Shown here: piece by piece, positions 46,690-56,676 of the stretch
How positions within the stretch are numbered: the first letter of the stretch is position 1
Layout of the letters: every line of letters begins with the position of its first letter
Assembly: GCA_963921425.1 (NCBI GenBank)
Contig: OY992832.1
Coordinates: forward strand, 24,579,489-24,643,488
Source of the DNA: Dryas octopetala
Taxonomy: Eukaryota > Streptophyta > Magnoliopsida > Rosales > Rosaceae
Length of the DNA: 64,000 bases
Direction: 5' to 3'
Made by a program: the position numbers and the translations under genes
The notes under the pieces: model-generated
What the model saw: only the letters and a program-made list of their open reading frames with translations
The model's database searches: none
What the model was told of the DNA's origin: nothing

Positions 46690-48485
46690 ACTCCTTTTGA
46701 ACCTAACCATGATGTTTAAGCTAATAGCTTAGATTATTTGCATGAGTTAGTTGATCAATCTTTATTGGTCCCACTTAATGCGGACCATGGTCATCATTAT
46801 CCTACTCGTGAACCTCGCCCTCTTCGTTTTCCTTCAGGTAACCATGTCAAATATCTCATATCCAATTATGTGTGATCTCACCGTTTGTCTGATTCCTATA
46901 CAGCTCTTGTAAACCAATTGTTTTTTATATTTATACCAAGTAACTTACAGGATGCTCTCAGCAATCCAAAATGAAGAGATGATATGGTCGTGACAGGTAA
47001 TGATGAGGAAGAAATTAAGAAACTTTAGAGCTACCTAGAAAATGTGTTTGAGATGAAGGATCTAGGTGTACTAAGGTATTTCTTAGGCATTGAGGTTGCA
47101 AGGTCGAAGCATGACATTTTTTTTGTCTCACCGAAAGTACATTATGGATTTATTGACTAAAACAGGAATGCTGACTTGCAAACATATTGATACTCCCATT
47201 GAGCACAATCATAACTTGGCAGAGTTTGTTGATCAAGTTCCAGCCAACAAGGAGAGATACGAAAGACTAGTTGGGAGACTAATCTATTTGTCTTACACGT
47301 CCTGATTTAACCTATGTTGTTAGTGTAGTGAGTCAGTTTATGCATTCCCCTAGTGAAGCTCATATAGACGCCGTAATCGGATTTTCTGATAGGCTTATTT
47401 GCGTCAATGCCCCCTGAAAGTAACTTCGATTTTCAATTTGCCCCATGAAACTTCATTCCTCCCACTTTGCCCCTCAAACTTTACAAAATACTATATTCCG
47501 TTAAGTCTGTCTATGAGTCCGTCAAAAAAGCCTACGTGGCGCTTATGTGGAAGGGGCAATAAACTGCCACGTCAGCTTAATTGACGGAGCTTGTAACGAA
47601 CTTGACGGAATATGATATTTTGTAAAGTTTGGGAGGTAAAGTGGGCGGAATGAAGTTTCAAGGAGCAAATTGAAAATTGAAGTTACTTTTAGGGGGCATT
47701 GGCGTGAATAAGCCTTTCTGATATTTGAAATCAGCCTAAAAGCGGTTTATCAAGGAGAAAGTCACTTTAGCCTAAAAGCGGTGTCTAAGACCTTTCAAGC
47801 AGGCAGTGATTGATTGCACCTAAGATGCTTTTAGGATCGATCATACGTATGTCATCATGGTGTGGTGATCAATCTCCCAAGGGGACCGATCGATCAACCA
47901 GATAAAAAGTTGATTGCAGCTCTATCTTGCACTTCCGAGCTCAATCCTGTCTCGCTGTCATACACTTTTACGACCTTCCTACGCCCATTTTTCATCCTAA
48001 CTTCGTCCCAATACTGCATGGATACTCTCATGAGCCTGAAAAACTCCATAGCTAGCCAAAACACACAACACATATTAAGGAATATAGTGATGTAGACTGC
48101 ACAGGTCCTCCCTCAAACAAAATATCAACCACTGGTTATTCATGTACCTTAAGAAGAGGTAATCTCTTGACTAGGAGGTGTAAGAAACAGTCGGTTGGGG
48201 CTCGCTATAATGTTGAGGCTGAGACTGTGCAATGGCACACATAACTTCTGAGTTAACTTGGCTGAGAGCTCTCCTACAAGAGTTTGGAAGATCCAACTTC
48301 TCTCTACTGTGATAATGAGGTGGCCATTCATACTATCGGTAACTCAGTTTTTTGTGAAAGGACAAAGCACATTGAAATTGATTGTCATTTCGCATTGAAC
48401 GAGATTGTGACTCCATTTGTACCATCTAGAAACCAACTAGCCGACATTCACTAAGGCCCTTCCAATGCAAAATTAAAAGTAGTTT
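46690..48485 (+). pseudogene. Copia pol remnant (RT end and RNase H)
   Basis: Readable pieces in order: HLSDSY-like linker with PSNLQDALSNPKW; directly fused to VVTGNDEEEIKKL and FEMKDLGVLRYFLGIEVARS (reverse transcriptase C-terminal part); SQFMHSPSEAHIDAV; then, after the MITE and an unrelated stretch (47,740-48,140), [37 protein letters not shown] and [12 protein letters not shown] (RNase H). The fusion shows a deletion removing the catalytic RT core. Several stops and frame changes. Confidence 0.85.
47392..47714. mobile_element. Mutator-type foldback MITE, 323 bp, inside the copia element
   Basis: Starts GGCTTATTTGCGTCAATGCC and ends with the inverse, GGCATTGGCGTGAATAAGCC. The arms are inverted for about 115-150 bp each. 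Flanked by a perfect 9-bp duplication TTTCTGATA (47,383-47,391 and 47,715-47,723), the Mutator signature. It splits the copia pol frame, so it inserted after the copia element. Confidence 0.9.
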
Positions 48486-48726
48486 TGATATCTATTCTCG
48501 AGCTTGAGGGAGAGTGTTGGTAATATAGACTTGATACCGCCATTTGTATAATTCAAGGCTGACAGTGTTTGCTTAATTCTTGTCTATGGGTTGATTATAA
48601 TTGATTTCTAAAGAATAATACTAGGAGAATTGATGTATTAGTATTTTATGTAAACACCTATCTATTCATCCCAAAGCAATACAACGATCTTCCTCTTCTT
48701 TTCTGACTTTTATTTTCAACATACTT

Positions 48727-49102
48727 CAGAAACTTTAAAATCAAATAATCTATCGTTAATCATAGATAAAGGCCAGCTAGCTAGTTTAATTTCAAGGGTA
48801 TTTGGTTTTTGCTTGATTTTAAAGTTTAGAGACTACATTATTACTCCATTAAAAGTTAAGAGGTGCTTATGATCCCATTATTTTATTATATGATTGCCTC
48901 TTTTTGTTTTTATTTTTTTCACAATGAATGAGTATAGGCAAAGCTCCAGTAATACATAGTAAATTAAATTTATATAGCACACTCAACAGATTACAAAAGC
49001 TCTTGATTAGGCTTTCATTGATGAATAAGTCTCATCTATAAGATTACATGTCAATAATAGGGTACAAATGGCTGGAAGAGATGAATTACTTGGGTTAGGA
49101 AA
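48727..49102. other. Intergenic between copia and the RIN4/NOI-like gene
   Basis: AT-rich; would contain the 3' untranslated end of the minus-strand gene that follows. Nothing else seen. Confidence 0.5.
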
Positions 49103-51518
49103 TCAAGGCCTAATACAGCAATTTATGTAGGTCAGAAATGTCTTTTTCCTCTGCATAAAAATAAATATAAATGAAATTAGAAAGAAAAGACTACATACCA
49201 GAATTGTGTTTTCAGTTTTTCCTTCTTGTTTTGTTTTGAAAAGAAATGATTGTCTGAATAGTGTGTTATACATCATAAATTAGAATGGCATGCTTTACCA
49301 TGTAATGATCCACGTGCATTGACCAAGGGGATGTGGATCAAAACAAGGTAAGCATGGAAATAAATGAAGCTAGGAAAGCCTATTCCCCTTCAGTTATGGT
49401 ATATCTTTGGTTGCTTAATTAGCAAAAAAACCAGAATAACTATGAGCACATAACTAAGGATCAGAAACGTAAAGTCTTACCACAGAATCATCTTGGTTTT
49501 GAGCATTAGTAGCAGCCATCAATTCCTGTTCATTCCCAAGGCTGTTACGCTTGAACTCGGTCAAGTCTGTCTTGTTCTGCTTCCTTTTGACACGTGCTTG
49601 AGAAAACACCATGGTATAGCTGGTAGGTTCTGCAGGGCTGTTATTCTCCCACCCTCCAAATTGAGGTACAGACTTCCACCCATTTTTCTGCAGATGTAGA
49701 AAATCTATTATTCAATATATGCCTTCTTAGGAATACTTCAAGAAGAAAGATACATTGTGTTCACATTCATACTGTCATTAAAAATGACTGTCTTATATAT
49801 CTGAAATAATTCATGAGAAATTAAAGAATAAATAAGATATTATGTTGGGGAATGACTAGTTTTGATGACTTCTTGAGCTTGTATTGGTTAACAGTTAACA
49901 TCCCCTTGGTCAAAATGCACATTAACTATTGACCAATACAAGCTCAAGGCCGTAAGAAGCATACTACCCTAAGAACACTGACTACAATAGAAAGATTTAC
50001 ATATGGATGGAAGCCTTGGAAGCCTGTTATTCGTTGTGAGGAAGAACTAAAACATGTAAAATCTTATTGCATTATTCACATGATAAAGCATCATCAAGAA
50101 TAGTGGTTCAATCTTATTGCATTATCCAAACCAAATGAAAACCACGCCCAAAAGTACAAACTGCAGGTCAGTGAAGAGGGTGCTATTCCACGACCTACAG
50201 GCTCACAGAGATTGGTCATATGTTTGAATCCCAGGTGCCACAAACTCAATAACCCAAAAGTTAAAAGTGGGTGATGCTTTTCTTTGTCTGCTTGCAGAGA
50301 AAATGTCGTAAAAATATAAATTGAAACACAATTGAGTTTCTATCTTACTGAAGTAGATTTGCTTGATCCTAAGTGCAAAGGAGAATAGGGTTAAAAGCTT
50401 GAATTCATTCATCAAGAAGAGACATAAATTATGCTTTTTGTAGGCTATCCCATGAAACAGAACTTATCAATAAGAGTAGATTAAAAAGGTCACACAAAAA
50501 AGAAGGAAAAAAAAGGTGGAAACTCTTGAATTGGGGCAGCAATTTTGACACTATCAATACGTCGAAAATGAAATTATAAGAAAAAACCGAAAAAAGAAAA
50601 AAACAACAAAGATTTGGGTATATAACAATTGAATACAAGTGTTGAGAAAATTGGTTAGCCAAACACTTGAATGTTTTGTTCAGTTTGAAAGATTTCTTTC
50701 TTTGATTTTCAATTTGTGTAATAGAAAGAGCAACTTAGGGAAAATGATGTTCAATTTAAGTATCTCAAATTAGACCCTGTATATGATGTATAACATCATT
50801 TTGTTTTCCCGATCTTCATATGTAAGAGCATATGAATTTGCAGTAAAGATGACATGAGCTAATGTTTCTAATATTGGTATCAAAACAATAACTACAAAAT
50901 TAGATCAAATTTACAAATTGATTATCTTCCTTTTGCTTTGGAGAAGAATGTCCAAATGATTTCAATTTTTAACCTTTTTTTTTTTTTTTTTTTTTAATGT
51001 TTCCCTTTTTCTTTATGAAATAAAGACAGCTTTGACTTGAATAGGGAAATTAATTTGTAAAACATGCAAATAATGGTTCCTGTCTTCGTAAAGTTCAATA
51101 AAAAATTGTGAAATATACAAGAGTAAATGAGAAAGACTCTCATTCTACATATCCATATAAAACAGGAAAAATATTCTATTTAGAAAATGTTCCCAGTAAT
51201 ATTCATAAAAAAGACTTCAGTGTTTGTTTAAAAATTTGAGGAAAATCATAACAAAGAGTAATTAATACTATGTTCAGAACGCATTAAGAACATTCAACAA
51301 AGAGGAAAAGAATGCATTCAGAACATTCAACAAAGAGGAAAAGAATGCATTCAGAACATTCAACAAAGAAGAAAATAATGTATTGAGAACATTCAAAAAA
51401 GAGAAAACAATGCATTTAGAACATTCAAACAAAGGTGAAAACCAGATATGTTTTCGGCATTTGAAGTTCTTGGGCTTACCTCCTCCCGGGGACCCATGTA
51501 CTTCTCCCGGGAACCCAT
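49103..51518 (-). CDS. RIN4/NOI-family protein, 97 aa, 3 exons
   Basis: Exons on the minus strand: 51,518-51,480 (MGSREKYMGPREE), 49,687-49,481 and 49,150-49,103, all with GT..AG borders and in phase. The second exon starts KNGWKSVPQFGGWEN. The VPxFGxW box (residues 20-26) is the core of the NOI domain and, in RIN4, the site cut by the bacterial AvrRpt2 protease. It continues with TMVFSQAR and ends ..FLTYINCCIRP, where the Cys pair (93-94) is the typical acylated membrane anchor of the family. RIN4 regulates plant immunity at the plasma membrane. This short member has one NOI box and is a family assignment, not a proven immune regulator. Intron 1 is 1.8 kb. A TATA-like CATATATAA lies at about 51,598-51,606, 80-90 bp before the ATG. 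The first exon is the least certain part. Confidence 0.83.
49872..49948. repeat. 27-bp stem hairpin in intron 1 of the RIN4/NOI-like gene
   Basis: CTTGAGCTTGTATTGGT at 49,872 is the exact inverse of ACCAATACAAGCTCAAG ending at 49,948. The stem extends to 27 bp with 25 matches and a ~23-nt loop. Confidence 0.85.
51288..51435. repeat. 33-bp minisatellite, about 4.5 copies, next to exon 1
   Basis: Units GAACATTCAACAAAGAGGAA plus AAGAATGCATTCA repeat with growing divergence. The array sits in intron 1, starting about 45 bp after the first donor site. Confidence 0.92.
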
Positions 51519-51609
51519 GTACTTCTGGGAAGGAGAGGTAGAGAGAATACTTAAAAAAAAATGCTTTTGTAATAATTTACATGCACAATTTCTTAAATTA
51601 TATATGGTC

Positions 51610-53060
51610 TCTGATTTAAAGAAGATGAGAATTATTTTGGTACGTGGCAATACATGATTGGATGATGGTAAGGACTGTTTTTCTGACCGTTTACCATCAT
51701 CCTTGTGTATGGTGGCTCTAACTGAATTAACCCGTTTTCAGTTAGAAACTCATGGTAAAGTAGTGGAAGGAGAGAGAGAAAAAGAGAGATCTTTTGGCCA
51801 CACATTGTTTTGTTAGAAATCTAATACACAAAAATGGGCCATAGATGGTAAGGATGTTAAGAATAAAGAAAAGGGAACCATTTAAGTGTACCGTTTAAGT
51901 GTACTATCTCTTTAATAGATATGGGCCTCACTTGGGTGGGTCCCACTTGGTAGGGTCTACCTCTATTAGAAAAATGGTACACTTAAATGGTATACTTAGA
52001 TGATACCCCTAATATTTTTCTAAATAAATCTAATAAACGAAAAGGGTACATGGATGTCATGAATGCTAAGAAGAACAAAAAATGGGTCATTGATGCTAAG
52101 CATGAATTAATTTGATTAGACGAGAGGATGGAGGGAGTAGGAAACATATTGAATCTATATGTGCATGGTTTGAACAAAACGAATGGCTAGAAATTGATTT
52201 TCATATATACTTAATCATTTGTAAGTGTCTCAAAAATCATTTTTTCTTTTTGACGAAAGTATAACATATTCTCTTTCTATAGTCAATGTTAAAAAAGCTA
52301 CTGCAGATTTTACAAATGATAAAAATATTAGAAAATTAAGATTAAATATCAAATATCAATAGTTTTTTAGTAAAGCAATAAGACACTAATTTTTTTTAGT
52401 TTAGGTACTAACCTAGAGCAAGACATTTTGGATTAGGTCACAAATCAGTTTGTTATACAGTTATGATTATTTCGAATTTATAAAAATTCAAAATTTTTAA
52501 GGGTTTAATACTTTTGATTTAGGCTTGAGGAATGAAGATCTATAATCCAAAGACTAAACATTAAAGTTTAAGCCTTGCAAATATTGAAAAAACAACAAAT
52601 CAATAAAAAAGTTATGACTGTTAGACAGTCACAGCTCGATATAACCATGTTTTTTAAAGTTGGCACCTAAACTGAAATTTAATATCTAAAGTGAAATGAC
52701 ATAAATATTTTGATAGTTAAAATGAAAAAACATTATAATTTGGTACCTAAAGTCAACGGACCTTAAAAATATCTATGTTTTAAATTTATTTCATCCCGCT
52801 TCATTTTATAATCGAGCATTCTAATGCTCTTGTAATTTGTTGTTACTAACCGACATATTACAATAATTTTTTCAAGGTAGTTTTTTTTTTTTTTTTGGGG
52901 GGGACTTGTTTGTATTAATATTCCACAAGTAACATGTAAAAATATTTGTATGAATGACTATTATTTATTTTGATGTAATTTTCAAATGTAACTAATGAAT
53001 AGTTACAAAGACGAGCTTTCTCAAAGACTTGTGTAGATTATATACATCTGGACGCATAAA
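51610..53060. other. Intergenic, AT-rich, foldback fragment
   Basis: No gene. At 51,875-52,010 there is a short inverted pair (ACCATTTAAGTGTACC / ATGGTACACTTAAATGG). A similar phrase ATGGGCCATAGATGGTAAGG / ATGGGTCATTGATGCTAAGC recurs at 51,833 and 52,082. Confidence 0.5.
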
Positions 53061-53067
53061 AGTAGAC

Positions 53068-53102
53068 CCCCCCCCCCCCCCCCCCCCTTTTTTTTTTTTT
53101 TT
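53068..53102. repeat. Poly-C tract joined to poly-T tract
   Basis: About 20 C followed directly by about 15 T. Long C homopolymers are rare in this AT-rich setting; the length may be unreliable in an assembly. Confidence 0.85.
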
Positions 53103-56100
53103 AAGAAGTGTTGGCCAATTTTGTGGATGGTCTTGGGCATTATTTTTCATTAACCTTTTATTTAAGAGATAATTAAGTTTAGGTCATTTAGAAAAACAGT
53201 TTTTAGATGAAAATCGGAGGTATTTTAAAATTAAAAAAAATCATTTTAATTCATAATAATTTATAAAAAAATCTTTTTAATTTATAAGAATATACCACGT
53301 ACTTTCAAGTTTCAACAAAAAACGAGCAATTCTATCACCCACTTTCGGGTTTTTTTTTTTTTTTTTTTCCTATTAAGCTTTATTTTGTTGGTGAAAATTT
53401 TCTTTTATTACTTTAGATTATGATATGGAGAAGGTGTCCAAACTTAGGACCTCTTTACCTTATCTAGAAAAATGCCTTATATCAATAGTCATGTATTTTC
53501 TAAATCTTTATATAAGAATTATATTTGCAAATAATTTGATAAATTGAAAATCATTAAAACATCTAATTATGACTGATTTGTCTAATTTTTTTGCATAGTT
53601 GATCATTGTATAGATATTTAGAAAATAAATGGTCCTATATATTATTGAAGGCTTCCAAAAGATTTGTTGTTGTTGTTTAAATCTTCATAGATTAATTATT
53701 TGTCAATTAATATCCTTGATTTTTGGAGGTTGATTATAATTTGTCTAATTACTTATTTACAGCTCATTTAGTCCAAAAAACAAAAAGATATTTCACATTT
53801 ATTACCGTCATTTTATGATAAGGTTTAGACTGCTTAGTTTAGGTTGCTTATGTTATTAGATGACATATGATGTAAATATTAGGTTTGCTAGTGACATCCA
53901 GATGATGTGAATTGAGTTTAACGAAATGTCCTTATATTAGAATTCATAAAGCAATAAGGTTATACTTGAAGAAAAACCTTTCCAAAACCTTTATATCTAA
54001 AAGTCCCCATATAGTATATATATATACATATAAGAATAATCTAAAATTAACTAGTTAGCAAGTCAATACAAAATTAACCACCATTCTGGGTCCACCACAT
54101 CATATAATCTCAAAATCTAAACTGTTCATTTACTAGGAGGCCCCACTTCAAAAATCATCTTTGTAAAAAAATCTCCAAAATCGGAAGTCATTTAGTCATT
54201 TAATTATAATAACAACTATTTATATGTTTTACTAGAAAAAAAAAAACATAACTATTAATATGTTTTTATCAAAACAGTGTTCGTCTATTTATTTGATCAC
54301 AATTAGGTAACTAATTGATTTCGATTTGATTGATTTTTTGTAATGATGATTTTTGAAGTGGAGTTTAAAAAATAGATGGTTCAGATTATGAGATTTGTCA
54401 TACAGTGGGATCTATGTGGTGTGAGACTGAATCAATATCAAATTTTGTTTAGGACTTAATCAATATCATTGATCCAATGAAAAAATAATATACCGATTTA
54501 CCGTAACTAGTAATATAATTTTAGTATAAAGAATGCAAGAAATGATATAAAAATAAGGGTTTTTTTTTAAAGTCCAAAATGGAAAATACCTTGATTGGTC
54601 AACCCACCTGCAAAAACACAATGATTGGTCGGTCCACTTTTAATTAACCTAGCGCTCGGCAACACCACCGAGCCCTTGGTATGCCCATTGAACGCTTGGT
54701 AGGGTCATCGAGAGCTCGGCAAGTTGCCACTGTGCGCTTCAAAATTATTACTGTCAGGCAATAACAATCACTATTACTGTGCGACAATAGCTTTTAAATA
54801 GCAAAAACACTCTATAAATTGCCACTGCCAGGCAGTAGCAATTACTCAGTAGCTATTTTAATTGCAAACAACACCCAATAAATTGTCACTGTCAAGCAGT
54901 GGAAATGATTGCCATTGTGTGTTTGCCCTTAAAAACAAAAACAAAAACCTATCGAGTACTCGGCGCCAAAAATACGGAACATGATATAACGTGGACTTTA
55001 TTTGTACAAAGTAGATCTATTCATCATTTCAATTTTTTAGGTGTTTATTTATTATTAAGGGCTGTAAAATGAAATTTAAAATAATTTATTTTAAAAATAA
55101 TTACTACCGTTTATTTTGAAAGACAAATAGTAATTTATGACAGTGATCGAAGATGTGATATCGACTAATCATGCATGTACAATTATAATAAAATTATACA
55201 GATACAATTTTATATATAACTTTTGTAAAACGAATGGAGGTAATTCTTCAAATGTTTGGGAAACCACAGAACAGCACAGAGCTCATCGTTGTTGACCAGT
55301 AGGCAACAATGCATGGCTCATTGACACTCGTGCGTCACTAATAGTCTAATATATATGTTGAAACATGCTTTGACTGCTTGCATAAGTTTGGGGGCGTGGC
55401 GTGCATGGCACTCCTAACTTCCTATATGGCTATATATTCCTAAAGTCTTAATCGCAGCCACATGCAAAACGTAACAATCACATTGACACTAGTTGGGTCC
55501 TCTAGCCTAGAAGTTATTTTTGACAATGCTACTAACAATCAAAGAATGTTTCGATTACTTTTGACAATACTATTAATTAACTATATTAGTGAAATTCAAC
55601 AATTTCGTCGTGTTTTGAAACCTCTTTATGAAACTATTTTCTTTTCATATAAGGTATTAAGGTGTGTTTTGTCACATTATTAACCTGATGATGGTGCAAG
55701 AGTTTATTGTTGCAAGGGAAGGTTTTAAGTTTGTAACCTCTGATTCTAAGTTACAAGAGTGGGATGTTTGTTTTAACTTCCGTAACTTGTTAAGTTTTTT
55801 TACAAGCTACGTACAATGAATTTTTCTGGTATTTATTATCCAACTTCTTCTATTTCAATAACTTGTATGATTGCTGAAAATTTTAAGGCAAATTAATTTG
55901 TTGAAAACTTGGAGTTTCAAAAGATTTGTGAAAGCATGGAAGCAAAAATATAAGAAATATTGGGAGGAAGTTCCTCCTCACTAACAATCACTACACCCAA
56001 AAAGGACTATCATTCGTCCGCCGCGTCATCATGCCGATAAAAAAAAGAGAGCAAAAACTAACCAACAGATTAAAAATAACTATGGAAATGAAAATCATAA

Positions 56101-56346
56101 CTATAATACAATTTTTTTTCTTTAAAATAAGATTAGTTTAATTTATTAATTCAAGGCTTAAGAGCTATTGAAATTACTCAAAATGATGCAAATTTGATTT
56201 GTTGCTCAAAATGACAGGGAGAACTAAATAACGTCACGATAAGGACTTTTTTTTGCACTTATTTAGGCATGTTTAAGGGATTTATTAGTATAAGATTTAA
56301 ATTTTGTGTTTTTTTTTTATAGAGGATATATAGTGTAGCTGTAATG
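53103..56346. other. Intergenic, no gene recognised
   Basis: AT-rich. Contains a T-run (53,350-53,369), the foldback at 54,075-54,430 and a stretch with repeated CACTGCCAGGCAGTAGCAAT-like text (54,720-54,930). An open frame at 55,462-55,683 has no known domain. Confidence 0.5.
54075..54430. mobile_element. Foldback (MITE-like) element with ~150-bp arms
   Basis: GTCCACCACATCATATAATC..CCCCACTTCAAAAATCATC on the left is the inverse of GATGATTTTTGAAGTGGAG..GATCTATGTGGTGTGAGAC on the right, imperfect over about 150 bp each. No clear target duplication. Confidence 0.65.
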
Positions 56347-56676
56347 TGTTGAGAGAAATCCCACATTGAAGATGTGAGGGCTTTGCTAGTGGTTTATAAG
56401 GATTTGAGCTACTCCTCCCATTACCAATTGGTTTTGAGATGAATGCCGAGATTTCTTCATAGTATCAGAGCAGGTTATCCATGTGATGCGTCTAACGGTC
56501 ACACATCACCCAATATAAATTGTCCACGTGTTAGGCTTAAATGACGCCACATGTGCGGGGACGTGTTAAGAGAAATTCCACATTGAAGATGTGAAGGCCT
56601 TGCTAGTAGTTTATAAGGATTTGGGCCACTTCTCCCATTGCCAATTGGTTTTGAGATGAATGCCTAAATTTCTTCA
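56347..56676 (+). mobile_element. TRIM (miniature LTR retrotransposon), 330 bp
   Basis: Two 113-bp LTRs (56,347-56,459 and 56,564-56,676) start TGTT[G/A]AGAGAAAT and end ATTTCTTCA, about 90% identical by eye. The left LTR is followed by TAGTATCAGAGC, one base from the initiator-tRNA-Met primer site. GTGCGGGGACG before the right LTR serves as a polypurine tract. The internal region is ~104 bp without coding. No clear target duplication, fitting the age. Confidence 0.85.

Larger units (their letters stand above)
46068..48721 (+). mobile_element. Ty1/copia element, internally deleted, with TSD and PBS
   Basis: Left LTR 46,068-46,288 (TGTTGGTAATATAGG..TTTTCAACA) and right LTR 48,515-48,721 share start, end and most of the middle. 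The left LTR is followed at once by TGGTATCAGAGC, the classic initiator-tRNA-Met primer site. Before the right LTR stands GAGCTTGAGGGAGAG, the polypurine tract. A perfect 5-bp duplication TACTT flanks both ends (46,063-46,067 and 48,722-48,726). Only about 2.2 kb lies between the LTRs, so most of gag-pol is gone. Inserted 238 bp after the dihydropyrimidinase stop. Confidence 0.92.

Noticed and set aside
50203-50240. Possible B-box of a tRNA-like SINE (GTTTGAATCCCAGG)
   Set aside because: No A box at the right distance and no A-tail; not enough to call a SINE.
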